Positions 50,925 through 59,094 of a stretch of 64,000 bases of DNA are shown one piece after another. Where the stretch lies: assembly GCA_903881085.1 (NCBI GenBank), contig CAIRSA010000352.1, forward strand, positions 1 through 64,000. The letters are read 5' to 3'. Both the position numbers and the translations under genes were made by a program. The notes beneath the pieces were generated by a model. That model saw nothing but the letters and a program-made list of their open reading frames with translations, searched no databases and was not told where the DNA came from. Source of the DNA: an uncultured Acidobacteriia bacterium (lineage in GTDB: Bacteria > Acidobacteriota > Terriglobia > Bryobacterales > Bryobacteraceae). Every line of letters begins with the position of its first letter. The stretch's first letter is position 1.

Positions 50925-52307
50925 ATGAAAATCATTGTTGCCGGAACCGGATTCGTAGGTATCACCCATGCTGCCGTTTGTTCGGAATATGGGCACGAGG
51001 TCTATGCTTACGATATCGATTCAGAAAAGATTGCAGCGTATGAATCGAAGCAGCGGGATCGCATTAACCACTATGTGAATGAAGCTGGGCTGGCCGAAAT
51101 CATAGCCGAGAATATGGGCCGGTCGCTGTTTTTTGTGAACAATTTGGCGCCAGTAATCGAAGGCACGGAAGCCATCTTCCTTTGCTTGCCCACCCCACCC
51201 AAGCCGAACGGCTCCTCGGATCTAAGCTTTTACTTCAAAGCTCTTGAGGATCTGTCGACGCTGCTGGCAAACCGGAAGGATCAACGGCGCGTTCTTCTGA
51301 TCAATAAGAGTACCGTTCCGGTGGGAACGGCGCGGCAGTTGGAGCGATTCCTCCAAGATCGCGGCGTAACGAATTTCGGCATCGCATCGAATCCTGAATT
51401 CCTGCCGGAAGGCGATGCGGTCGAAAAATCGCGCCGGCCGGACCGGATCGTTGTAGGCGCGGACACCGAGGAGGATTTCGGCATCTGCCGGCGGGTCTAT
51501 TCCCAGTTTGTGAACCATGTCCGCATTCAGTACCTGGAAACGACTCCGGAAACTGCCGAATCAATCAAGTACGTAAGCAATACGCTGCTGCTCACCTACA
51601 TATCCTTTTGGAATGGAGTGGGCGCTCGAATCGGGGAGACCTTCCCGAACGTCCGAATGGAGGATATGAAGCGCGGCGTAACATCCGACGGCCGGATCAG
51701 CACATGGGGCTCTTATGTTTCGAATGGGGCCGGCGGGTCCTGCTTCGGAAAAGACATTCGCTCACTGATCTATCAATTGAAGAGTCGCAGCCAATCGGCG
51801 GATCTGCTGGAATCGGTATACAGGATTAACGAATATCAAAAGAGCTACCTGGTTGATCGCGGAGAAAGCGAGGCGGGCTTTTCCTTTAATCAGAAAACGG
51901 TGGCGCTGCTGGGCTTGTCGTTTAAGAAAAAGACGAATGACATGCGGGATTCCTCCTCGTTGAAGGTGGTTGAAAGCCTGCTCGCCAAAGGCGTGCGGGA
52001 GATTCGCGCCTACGATCCGATGGCGATTTCAGAGGCTAGACGGTATTTTGATACGAACCTGAACCACCTGTTCGAAAGGATCAGTTATCACGACTCTGTT
52101 GTAGAGGCTCTCAAGGGGTGCGAGTGCGTGTTTGTCTCCACCGACTGGGAAGAATTCCGCGGTCTTTCGCACACGATTGAGACGCATGTCCGGCCGGGTA
52201 GCCTGATTCTCGACGGGCGCCGCATGATCCCCGATTTTCAGCATTTGGTGAAGGCGGGGTATCACTATCTTGCCGTTGGCTCGCCACATATTGCACCTGG
52301 GGAATAA
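50925..52307 (+). CDS. ugd: UDP-glucose 6-dehydrogenase
   Basis: 460 residues. The N-terminal Rossmann motif is IVAGTGFVGITHAAVCSEYG; the central region has NKSTVPVGTAR, NPEFLPEGDAVEKSRRPDRIVVG, the catalytic Cys in GGSCFGKDIR and the C-terminal VALLGLSFKKKTNDMRDSSSLKV. It oxidises UDP-glucose to UDP-glucuronate with NAD. Divergent from the UDP-xylose synthase gene with 119 bp between, so together they form a short UDP-xylose pathway for surface polysaccharides. Confidence 0.96.
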   Translation: MKIIVAGTGFVGITHAAVCSEYGHEVYAYDIDSEKIAAYESKQRDRINHYVNEAGLAEIIAENMGRSLFFVNNLAPVIEGTEAIFLCLPTPPKPNGSSDLSFYFKALEDLSTLLANRKDQRRVLLINKSTVPVGTARQLERFLQDRGVTNFGIASNPEFLPEGDAVEKSRRPDRIVVGADTEEDFGICRRVYSQFVNHVRIQYLETTPETAESIKYVSNTLLLTYISFWNGVGARIGETFPNVRMEDMKRGVTSDGRISTWGSYVSNGAGGSCFGKDIRSLIYQLKSRSQSADLLESVYRINEYQKSYLVDRGESEAGFSFNQKTVALLGLSFKKKTNDMRDSSSLKVVESLLAKGVREIRAYDPMAISEARRYFDTNLNHLFERISYHDSVVEALKGCECVFVSTDWEEFRGLSHTIETHVRPGSLILDGRRMIPDFQHLVKAGYHYLAVGSPHIAPGE

Positions 52308-52327
52308 CGCGCGGTAATTGTACAGAT

Positions 52328-52438
52328 GTAGGCAGAATGGCATTCCGCGGCCGAGTGGCACTCGGCCCTTTCCGAGCATTCGCCTGCGCTTTGACAGAGC
52401 CGAGTACCACTCGGCTGCAGATTGCCAATCTGCCCTAC
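52328..52438. repeat. Compound palindromic repeat (outer inverted repeat with two internal hairpins)
   Basis: The outer arms GTAGGCAGAATGGCATTC and GATTGCCAATCTGCCCTAC pair imperfectly. Inside are two hairpins, GGCCGAGTGGCACTCGGCC (52349-52367) and AGCCGAGTACCACTCGGCT (52398-52416), which themselves resemble each other. The element could fold like a cloverleaf. It sits between ugd and the convergent PHP gene, so it may also act as a bidirectional terminator. Elements with such arms are probably dispersed in the genome. Confidence 0.65.
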
Positions 52439-52445
52439 GGCGGCG

Positions 52446-53300
52446 CTAAGCCACCGCGGCCACTGGCGCCAACTCCCGCCCTTCGCTCAGCCGCTGCGAC
52501 CATACCGAAGCAAAGCGCGCTTCATGCAGAAAGTTCACCACGGCAACCACCGGCAACCCCAGCAAAAACGGCATCAACGGCAGGGTCCACGGCTGTTCCC
52601 GCAACAGGCTCATGGCAATGCTAAATACGTCCTTGGTTACGCGCAGGCCGTCACCGGTTACTCCGTGCACTTTGCCGCGGCCTGCGCGCAGACCGTCCAG
52701 AAATTCAGTGCGCGTGGTTGCGCCGGCAACTTCCGTCCACACCGATCCGAGCGATGCCATGGCATGGGAGTCGCTGCCGCCCGTGACGCCTTTGCCGAGA
52801 CTTGCCGCGAGGGCCGCTGCTGCCTGATTTGCCGACGGTATCATCGCCCCGTTGCGCGTCTCCCACAGAGGGAAATGCCGCTCGAACCAGTCGAAGTCGG
52901 CAAGCTCGCGACGTCCGGTCAAGCCGGAAAAGATATGGTTTACGCCGAATAAGAGTTGTTGCTCGTTCAGATAGGCCAGCAACGCAGCGACATCGTTGCG
53001 GCGTCGCTGCGTTTCAAGGTGCTGGCGCTCATTCAGATCGTAAACGGAAACATGCGCCTCCGTACCGCTGGGGAGCTCAATGCTCACTTCCACGCTGGTA
53101 AAATAGTCATCGAACTGGCCGAGCTCTTCCATCGATCCGATGGAATCGTGGTCGGTGATTGTCACAAGCTTCATCCCCATGGATTTCAACTTGCGATAAA
53201 CCTGCAAGGGCTGGTTGTAGCATTCCTTGCAGAAAGTTTTCGCTACTGGAACGGTGCAGTAGCCCGAGTGCGTAGTATGAACGTGCAAATCGCATCGCAT
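52446..53300 (-). CDS. PHP-domain metal-dependent phosphoesterase
   Basis: 284 residues beginning MRCDLHVHTTHSG, the HxH motif of PHP proteins, with TITDHDSIGSMEEL, VEVSIELPSGTEAHVSVYDL, FGVNHIF and GGSDSHAMASLG as later metal ligands. A membrane-type segment lies near the C-terminus (LPLMPFLLGLPVVAVVNFL). Such enzymes hydrolyse phosphoesters (for example nucleotides or histidinol phosphate type). ATG 53300 is used; a GTG two codons earlier is possible. Confidence 0.87.
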   Translation of the reverse strand: MRCDLHVHTTHSGYCTVPVAKTFCKECYNQPLQVYRKLKSMGMKLVTITDHDSIGSMEELGQFDDYFTSVEVSIELPSGTEAHVSVYDLNERQHLETQRRRNDVAALLAYLNEQQLLFGVNHIFSGLTGRRELADFDWFERHFPLWETRNGAMIPSANQAAAALAASLGKGVTGGSDSHAMASLGSVWTEVAGATTRTEFLDGLRAGRGKVHGVTGDGLRVTKDVFSIAMSLLREQPWTLPLMPFLLGLPVVAVVNFLHEARFASVWSQRLSEGRELAPVAAVA

Positions 53301-53353
53301 ACCCACTATTAACGCCTTAAGCGGTTACAGTTGGATGAACGTTCAAAAAACAT

Positions 53354-55141
53354 TTATATACTATTTTGTTTGTATCCGTATCGGCGCAGCATCGCCGCGT
53401 CCGACTTGTCCAGGTCCACTACGATCAACCCATCCAACACGTTGGAAAATTGCGCGTCCACCGTGAAATCGAGCACCACTCCGCCCATTTTGCTGTATTG
53501 GCGCAGCAACACTGGTATGCCGCGCTGGTCGCCTTCCAGATCCGACACTACATTTGAAAGTCCATCCAGCGAATCGATCATCTCTGACACGCTGTCCAGG
53601 TGATCCTTAAAATGCGGCTTCACGCGGAACGGATTCCGCGGTTTGACGAAGCTTCGCAATGGATGATTCTTGGCTTTGCGGTGCAGGAAGTCGACAACCA
53701 GCCGCCGCGAGGCCGGCGTAAAGTCACTGCTGATGCTCACCGCTCCAAACAGTTTGGTGTGGTCGGGCTGCATCTGCAGGTAAGCCAGTATTCCGCGCCA
53801 CAACAACAAAAGAGGACCGTATTGTTTTTGGTAAGCCGGCGCTACAAATGACCGGCCCAGTTCCACCGCCGGCCCCAGCTTGTCGAAAAACTCCTGTTTG
53901 AAGTGGAACAGCGTGTTTGTATACAGACCGGACTTGCCAAATTTCTTCAGCAGGTCAGTGGTGCGCGCCAGGCGATAGCCGCCCGCTACTTCGCTTTTCT
54001 CGCGATTCCACAGAATCAAGTGGTCGTACTTCATGTCGAACCAGTCCAGATCCACGCGTCGGCCGGTGCCTTCTCCTACCTCGCGAAATGTGGTCTCGCG
54101 CAACCGGCCGACTTCGGTCAGCACTGCGGGAATTTCGCGAGCCTTGGCCAAAAACACCATCAATGGTCCAGCCTGGGCCACAATGCTCGAAGGCTTCAGC
54201 GTTTCCACTTCGCTTCTCATTGTGGAAATGTCCGTGGCCGAAACCACTGCGGTCTGAAACTTTTGTGCCTTCGCCGGTTCTGGTTTTCCTCGATAGCCCA
54301 GGGCATAGGTCCTGGCGCGCAGATACTCCATTGCGCGCCCGGAATCCCCGATCGAGGCGAGTTCTTCCGGCCCGATGGGACAGCCGATGCGCATACGCAC
54401 GCTGGTCCCCATCTTGTTCGCCAATTCGGCGGGCATGCGTAGGGTGCGCAGCGAAGGGTGGATCATTCCGGCAAGGTAAAAGGGCAGGGAATTGTTCCCT
54501 TCGAAATACAGCGGGACCACCGTCGCACCAGACTTCTTCGCCAGCCGCGCCGCGCAATCATTCCACGTCTGGTCAACAATGCTGCCTTGCTTCCAGTCCC
54601 AACTGGAAACGGTGCCCGAGGGAAACATCGCCATCAGGCCCTGCTTTTTCGTCAGCCATTGAACGGCTTCACCCAACGGGCGGATGTTTTTACGCGCGGC
54701 GTCCTTGCCGCTGAGAATGTCGACGAAGATCATGGTTTGATGCAACTGAGGCACCATGCCCAGCAGCGCATTCGCCATTACTTTTACGTCGGGCCGCACG
54801 CGCGGCAGTTCGGCGCATAGAATCAAACCTTCCAGCAAACCAAAGGGGTGATTGGCCACCACCAGCACCGGGCCGGTCTTGGGAATACGCGCCAGATCGG
54901 CATCGGCCAGGGCATACGTAATGTTCAGCGCTTGCAGTGCAACCCTTGAAAATTCCTGTACGTCCTGCCCGGACGCACTAATCCGGTTGTAGATGCTTTC
55001 AATCCGGTCAATGGACAAAATCTTCTTGGTCAAGCCACGGGCTTTCACTGGAAGCCAGGGGGCACGGTCCCCTTCGAAAAGGATGTCGGACAGCGTTTGC
55101 GTACTATTTTGCATCATCTGCTGGCAGAGTAACTGATTCAA
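53354..55141 (-). CDS. Bifunctional acyltransferase: PlsC-like domain fused to an OlsB/hemolysin-type GNAT domain
   Basis: 595 residues. Residues about 80-270 are a lysophospholipid-acyltransferase-type domain with NHPFGLLEG in place of the usual HxxxxD box, as in OlsA-type enzymes. Other segments are MFPSGTVSSW (substrate-binding FPEGTR-like) and VVPLYFEGN. Residues about 325-560 match the OlsB/hemolysin acyltransferase fold (LRETTFREVGEG, DLDWFDMKYDHLILWNREKSEVAGGYRL). This layout is that of the ornithine-lipid synthase OlsF, so a role in membrane aminolipid synthesis is likely. TTG 55141 has an AGGGA Shine-Dalgarno; ATG 55117 is an alternative. Confidence 0.82.
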   Translation of the reverse strand: MNQLLCQQMMQNSTQTLSDILFEGDRAPWLPVKARGLTKKILSIDRIESIYNRISASGQDVQEFSRVALQALNITYALADADLARIPKTGPVLVVANHPFGLLEGLILCAELPRVRPDVKVMANALLGMVPQLHQTMIFVDILSGKDAARKNIRPLGEAVQWLTKKQGLMAMFPSGTVSSWDWKQGSIVDQTWNDCAARLAKKSGATVVPLYFEGNNSLPFYLAGMIHPSLRTLRMPAELANKMGTSVRMRIGCPIGPEELASIGDSGRAMEYLRARTYALGYRGKPEPAKAQKFQTAVVSATDISTMRSEVETLKPSSIVAQAGPLMVFLAKAREIPAVLTEVGRLRETTFREVGEGTGRRVDLDWFDMKYDHLILWNREKSEVAGGYRLARTTDLLKKFGKSGLYTNTLFHFKQEFFDKLGPAVELGRSFVAPAYQKQYGPLLLLWRGILAYLQMQPDHTKLFGAVSISSDFTPASRRLVVDFLHRKAKNHPLRSFVKPRNPFRVKPHFKDHLDSVSEMIDSLDGLSNVVSDLEGDQRGIPVLLRQYSKMGGVVLDFTVDAQFSNVLDGLIVVDLDKSDAAMLRRYGYKQNSI

Positions 55142-55295
55142 GTGAATTCCCTACGACAGTTCCGTGAAAGCCGTGTTTCAATGCGGTCAAGCCTCTGAAT
55201 CCAGCATTGCTTGCGGTTTATTCCCGCAAGGGTAGGATAGGCAATTGGCCTGTCCAGCGCCCATTCCAAATGCGTTACTATAGTGGTCTCAAACT

Positions 55296-56318
55296 ATGAA
55301 ACTCGCCGTCGTTGGATTGGGCTTCATGGGTAGCACCCATTTGAAGGCCTACCGCAATATCCCTGGAGTGGAACTGTTCGCCGTTTCGAGCGATGATCCA
55401 GTGAAACTCACTGGAGATCTGAGCCAGATTCAAGGCAATCTCGGCGGACCCGGAGAATCCTTCGACTTCTCCAATGTCCGCAAATACAAAGACTATCATG
55501 AGGTCTGTGCAGACCCGGATGTGGAAGCCGTCGACCTTTGCCTGCCCACCGATCTGCACGCACCCGCCGCTATCGCCGCGCTCAACACAGGCAAACACGT
55601 GCTCGTCGAAAAGCCCATGGCTATTGACGCTGCCGATTGTGATGCCATGCTCGCCGCGGCTGAAAAGTCAGGCAAGACGTTGATGGTTGCGCAGGTGCTT
55701 CGCTTCATCCCGAGCTACGTGGCGCTGCGCGAACTGCTCCGCGGCGGCACGCTCGGCCCCGTACGGTCCGCCCTCTTCCGCCGCCGCTGCGCCGCGCCTG
55801 GGTGGAGCAAGTGGCTGGGCGATCCCAAACGTGGCGGAGGCGGCGTCTTCGATCTGTTGATCCACGATATCGACATGGTGCTGCATCTGTTCGGCCAGCC
55901 AGAAGAAGTCTCTGCCACTGGTTATGTAGACCTTTCGAACGGCATCGATCATCTGACGGCTAACCTGTATTATCCGGACATCGATGGCGCCGTAACGGTC
56001 ACCGGCGGCTGGCATCATCGCAAGGCCTATCCGTTCAGCATGGAATACACAGTGGTCACGCAAAACGGAACCGTCGATTATAGCTCTGCAGGCCGCGCCA
56101 CCACGTTATTCAACGCTGAAGGCGAAGAGACCTCGGTCAAGCAACCTACCCGAGACGGTTTCGAAGCCGAGCTGGACTACTTCGTATCCAGTTGCATTTC
56201 CGGCAAGCCGCCGGTTGATTGTCCGCCGCGCGAATCCGCCGCCGCGGTTGCATTGACGCAAGCATTAGTCGATCTGAGAAAAGATAAGGGAGCGAAATCC
56301 AAATGGAAATCGGTGTAA
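55296..56318 (+). CDS. Gfo/Idh/MocA-family oxidoreductase 4
   Basis: 340 residues. Rossmann motif AVVGLGFMGSTHLKAYRNIPG; VDLCLPTDLHAPAAIAALNTGKHVLVEKPMA with the EKP lysine; second domain with GGGGVFDLLIHDIDMVLHLFG. It has the size and motifs of inositol or UDP-sugar dehydrogenase-type members. The isomerase gene overlaps it by 16 bp and the SRPBCC gene follows, forming one operon. A TACTAT box 15 bases before the ATG may be its -10 element. Confidence 0.92.
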   Translation: MKLAVVGLGFMGSTHLKAYRNIPGVELFAVSSDDPVKLTGDLSQIQGNLGGPGESFDFSNVRKYKDYHEVCADPDVEAVDLCLPTDLHAPAAIAALNTGKHVLVEKPMAIDAADCDAMLAAAEKSGKTLMVAQVLRFIPSYVALRELLRGGTLGPVRSALFRRRCAAPGWSKWLGDPKRGGGGVFDLLIHDIDMVLHLFGQPEEVSATGYVDLSNGIDHLTANLYYPDIDGAVTVTGGWHHRKAYPFSMEYTVVTQNGTVDYSSAGRATTLFNAEGEETSVKQPTRDGFEAELDYFVSSCISGKPPVDCPPRESAAAVALTQALVDLRKDKGAKSKWKSV

Positions 56319-57112
56319 TGATGTGGGCCGGCCGCGACAGCGTGGCCGAAATGAAGTCTCTTGGCGCGGTCTGCGGCCAGCTTGGAATCGGAGGCGACTA
56401 CGACCTCAGCGGCGCAGCCGAGACATGGAAGAAGGAGCTGGACGATCACAATTTCCCGATCGTTACGGTATTCTGCGCCTATAACGGCGAAAACTATGCG
56501 GACATCCCCACTGTGCAGCGCACCGTTGGTTTCATCCCGCCTGCCACTCGTGCGGAACGCGAGGCGCGCACTATCGAAGTCAGCGATTTCGCAGGCAAGC
56601 TCGGCGTCGCCAGCGTCGCCTGCCATATCGGTTTCGTGCCTGAAGACATGACCGACCCCGACTACATCGCCGTGCGCGAAATGGTTCGCCGCATCTGCGA
56701 CCATGCCGCAAAATACGGCCAGAGCTTCGTGCTCGAAACCGGCCAGGAACCGGCCGAGACCCTGCTCCACTTCTTCAAGGATGTGGACCGCGCAAACCTC
56801 GGCATCAACTTCGACCCGGCCAACATGATTCTCTACGGCACGGGCGATCCCATCGAAGCGCTGATGGTTTTGGGCAAGCATGTCCTCTCTGTTCACGCCA
56901 AGGATGGCGACTGGCCTTCGAAAGATGTGCCCGGCTCGCTCGGCACCGAACGTCCGCTGGGACAGGGCTCGGTTGGCATGGATCGTTTTGTTGCTACGTT
57001 ACGCGAGATCGGCTTCGCTGGTTCGCTCAATATTGAGCGCGAAGTGGAAAGCCAGACGCAGCGCATCGCCGACATGAAGATGGGTGCGGAACTTCTCAGC
57101 AAATTGATATGA
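56303..57112 (+). CDS. Sugar phosphate isomerase/epimerase (xylose-isomerase-like TIM barrel)
   Basis: 269 residues, cytoplasmic. Typical segments are VSDFAGKLGVASVACHIGFVPED, FVLETGQEPAETLLHFFKDVD, LGINFDPANMILYGTGDPIEALMVLGKHVLSVHAKDG and GMDRFVATLREIGFAGSLNIERE, with Glu, Asp, His and Glu positioned for a divalent metal. It overlaps the oxidoreductase gene by 16 bp, so they probably act on the same sugar or inositol pathway. Confidence 0.93.
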   Translation: MEIGVMMWAGRDSVAEMKSLGAVCGQLGIGGDYDLSGAAETWKKELDDHNFPIVTVFCAYNGENYADIPTVQRTVGFIPPATRAEREARTIEVSDFAGKLGVASVACHIGFVPEDMTDPDYIAVREMVRRICDHAAKYGQSFVLETGQEPAETLLHFFKDVDRANLGINFDPANMILYGTGDPIEALMVLGKHVLSVHAKDGDWPSKDVPGSLGTERPLGQGSVGMDRFVATLREIGFAGSLNIEREVESQTQRIADMKMGAELLSKLI

Positions 57113-57597
57113 TCTGGCTGCTCGCAGGCCTGACGGCCGTGATCGCGGCCGTCGCTATCGTCGCGCTGGTCGGCATGCAACTGCCGCCCCAGCACGTCGT
57201 CTCGCGCGCGCGCCGGTATCCGGTTTCGATCGATGCGGTGTGGGATGTCGTCAGCGATGTGTTGGGGGCGGCTGCCTGGCGGACGGATCTGAAGGCGGTG
57301 GAGCCGGTGGATTTGGACCACTGGCGTGAAGTGAGTACACGCGGCCGGTCGATTCTTTATGAGCGAGTCGAGGCGCATGCCCCGGCTCGCCTGATTGTCC
57401 GCATCGCCGATCCCGATCTGCCGTTTTCGGGCTCCTGGACGTTCGAAATCAGTGAAGATGGATCGGACGCCGCCTGGCTCACCATCAGCGAAAAAGGCAC
57501 AGTTCGCAACCCTGTCTTTCGCTTTCTCTCACGCTACCTGTTCTCGCAAACCAAATCGCTCGACACCTACCTCGACTCGCTGGAAAAAAGGCTTTGA
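57109..57597 (+). CDS. SRPBCC (START/Bet v1-like) protein with N-terminal membrane helix
   Basis: 162 residues. The first 22 residues are a hydrophobic helix (IWLLAGLTAVIAAVAIVALVG). The rest matches the SRPBCC fold (YPVSIDAVWDVVSDVLGAAAWRTDLKAVE, WTFEISEDGSDAAWLTISEKG). Such domains bind lipids or hydrophobic ligands. Start overlaps the isomerase stop (ATGA), so it is co-translated with the oxidoreductase/isomerase pair. Confidence 0.8.
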   Translation: MIWLLAGLTAVIAAVAIVALVGMQLPPQHVVSRARRYPVSIDAVWDVVSDVLGAAAWRTDLKAVEPVDLDHWREVSTRGRSILYERVEAHAPARLIVRIADPDLPFSGSWTFEISEDGSDAAWLTISEKGTVRNPVFRFLSRYLFSQTKSLDTYLDSLEKRL

Positions 57598-57612
57598 AAA
57601 TTAGAATTCGCA

Positions 57613-57679
57613 CAGGCGAATCGCCTACGCCACCCACGGAAGCGCCGTGTTTTCAAGGGTGGGGCGGGCGATTCGCCTG
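57613..57679. repeat. Palindromic repeat with long loop (CAGGCGAATCGCC arms)
   Basis: CAGGCGAATCGCC (57613-57625) is the exact complement of GGCGATTCGCCTG (57667-57679), with further partial pairing (CACCC/GGGTG) inside. It resembles REP-type intergenic elements. It lies after the SRPBCC operon and could end its transcript. Confidence 0.6.
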
Positions 57680-57744
57680 CCCTATTTTCGGTTGAACCGA
57701 TAATTTCGTACCTTTGAATTGCGTGGTGGTGCGAAAACCACAAA

Positions 57745-57760
57745 CCTATAAGTTTATAGG
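57745..57760 (-). terminator. Short perfect hairpin over the stop codon of NHNQ microprotein 3
   Basis: CCTATAA-(2 bases)-TTATAGG, seven pairs, overlapping the TAA stop. On the minus strand it is followed by a T-rich TTTGTGGTTTT. It is a weak intrinsic terminator candidate. Confidence 0.4.
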
Positions 57761-57879
57761 GCGCTTTGGTTGTGGTTTTGGTGCATGCCGCCGGCCTTCA
57801 CCGCGCTCTTCACTGCGATCCCGCACTGATTGTGGTTGTACGCAACGCTGCCAGCCTTAACTTTGCTAGTGATTTTCAT
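57754..57879 (-). CDS. NHNQ microprotein 3 (two units, 41 residues)
   Basis: Starts MKITSKVKAG and contains two copies of a 20-residue unit: VKAGSVAYNHNQ...VKSA, then VKAGGMHQNHNQSAL at the end. It has an AAAGGA Shine-Dalgarno eight bases before the ATG. The unit is the same as in microproteins 1, 2 and 4. One Cys follows the first NHNQ. It has no signal sequence or membrane helix and is positively charged between the units. It lies divergently upstream of the ECF sigma gene (58017). Function unknown to me. Confidence 0.65.
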   Translation of the reverse strand: MKITSKVKAGSVAYNHNQCGIAVKSAVKAGGMHQNHNQSAL

Positions 57880-57931
57880 AATTTTGTCCTTTCCCTTTTT
57901 CATTTTCGGCGGCTTAATTTCCGCCTTCACT

Positions 57932-57965
57932 TATACACACACCAACCGCCACGAAAACAGCTCAC
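57932..57965 (-). promoter_or_regulatory. Conserved upstream block of NHNQ peptide gene 3 (GTGAGC-N22-TGTATA)
   Basis: On the minus strand GTGAGC (57965-57960), exactly 22 bases, TGTATA (57937-57932), then AGTGAAGGCGG and the GGCGG-AAATTAAG-CCGCC hairpin. It is nearly the same as block 4 at 59095-59128. Confidence 0.5.
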
Positions 57966-58016
57966 GAGCCCCAGAACTTTTTTTGAAGCAGCTCTGCTAC
58001 ACTACAGATCACGCTC

Positions 58017-58583
58017 ATGACACCACCCCCAGCCGGCGACATCACCGTCATCCTCCAACGCTGGGACACAGACCGCGACTCAGCCATCGAAGCCCTGACT
58101 CCCATCGTCTATGGCGAACTTCACAAGATCGCCGCCAGCTTCCTGCGCCGCCAAAGCCCCGGCCACACGCTCCAGCCTACCGCGCTGATTAACGAAGCCT
58201 ACATGCGCCTGGTGAAGCAGGACGAAGCCAGCCTTACTGATCGCAGCCACTTCTACGCCCTGGCCGCCCGCATGATGCGCCAGATTCTGCTCAACGCCGC
58301 CCGCGACAATCGCGCCCAGAAGCGCGGTTCGGGCAACGTGGTTCAACTGGATGGCAATGTGGAAATCGGCGAGGCAGGACACAATCTGGATTTCATGGCG
58401 CTGAATGAGGCATTGGAAAAGCTCCAGGTGCACAACGCCAGAATGGCTCAAGTGGTGGAGTTGCGCTTCTTCGGAGGCCTGCAATTGGACGAGATCGCGG
58501 CGTCGCTTTCGATAGGGCTCGCTACGGTGAAGCGTGATCTCACGTTAGGGCAGGCTTACTTGCGGAATGTGTTGACGGGTTGA
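58017..58583 (+). CDS. ECF RNA polymerase sigma factor (X6/TIGR02999 type) 2
   Basis: 188 residues. Region 2: VYGELHKIAASFLRRQSPGHTLQPTALINEAYMRLVK and the FYALAARMMRQILLNAARDN stretch. Region 4: VVELRFFGGLQLDEIAASLSIGLATVKRDLTLGQAYLRNVL with its helix-turn-helix. Similar along its length to the ECF gene at 12599. It lies between two minus-strand microprotein genes, divergent from one and convergent with the other, and ends 0.6 kb from the kinase. The closest candidate targets are the GTGAKC-N22-TGT blocks on both sides. No anti-sigma gene is next to it. Confidence 0.93.
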   Translation: MTPPPAGDITVILQRWDTDRDSAIEALTPIVYGELHKIAASFLRRQSPGHTLQPTALINEAYMRLVKQDEASLTDRSHFYALAARMMRQILLNAARDNRAQKRGSGNVVQLDGNVEIGEAGHNLDFMALNEALEKLQVHNARMAQVVELRFFGGLQLDEIAASLSIGLATVKRDLTLGQAYLRNVLTG

Positions 58584-58661
58584 TTGTTGCGACCTGAGAG
58601 GGGCAAGCCACGCAGAAAACGCGTCATCTGGGTTGGCAAAAAACAGGCTGACGAAACCAAA

Positions 58662-58732
58662 GCCGCCACAGCGTGGCGAGATTTGGCCCTAACCTATTGA
58701 TTCTAGGTCCAAGAGCCGCCACAGCGTGGCGG
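58662..58732 (+). terminator. Duplicated hairpin after the ECF sigma gene
   Basis: The 17-base GCCGCCACAGCGTGGCG occurs twice (58662-58678 and 58715-58731). In the second copy CCGCCAC pairs with GTGGCGG (58716-58732) and is followed by TTTGCCTTTTT, a good intrinsic terminator for the plus-strand ECF transcript. On the minus strand the same hairpins lie beyond microprotein 4. Confidence 0.65.
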
Positions 58733-58856
58733 TTTGCCTTTTTCGAAGGGTGAGGCGATGCGCAAGCTAGTGCTTAAGCCCGCTGACGCAACCCACCGCG
58801 CCCAGGCGATGGGTCATTTGAATAGCAATCGCTCCATCCGTCCTGAAGCGAAAGGC

Positions 58857-59042
58857 TTACCTGCTCGACTGGTTGTGGTTAACCATGAGGCCGCCCGCCT
58901 TCACCGCGCTTTTCACGGCAATCCCGTTCTGGTTGTGGTTAACCGAGAGACCGCCCGCCTTGACCGCGCTCTTCACAACGATTCCGCTCTGGTTGTGTTG
59001 CGCCGAGAGCCCGCCGGCCTTCACTTTGCTGATAATCTTCAT
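58857..59042 (-). CDS. NHNQ microprotein 4 (three units, 61 residues)
   Basis: Starts MKIISKVKAGGLSAQHNQ and has three 20-residue units: VKAGGLSAQHNQ, VKAGGLSVNHNQ and VKAGGLMVNHNQ, separated by SGIVVKSA and NGIAVKSA linkers, ending SSR. The frame is open to 59093, but ATG 59042 has an AAGGA-type Shine-Dalgarno and matches the MKI start of microprotein 3. It lies 122 bp downstream of the kinase stop, in the same direction. Units are separated by short linkers, so the gene looks expandable, as in multi-core precursor peptides. The GG before each L is a possible cleavage point (inference). No maturation enzyme is visible nearby. Confidence 0.68.
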   Translation of the reverse strand: MKIISKVKAGGLSAQHNQSGIVVKSAVKAGGLSVNHNQNGIAVKSAVKAGGLMVNHNQSSR

Positions 59043-59094
59043 GGTGTTTTCCTTGTCCTTTTTGGTTTCCGGCGGCTTAATTTCCGCCTTCACT

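Noticed and set aside
58857-59042. Possible CRISPR array because of tandem about 60-base repeats
   Set aside because: The repeats are in frame, code for a protein unit, lack unique spacers of constant length and have no cas genes nearby.
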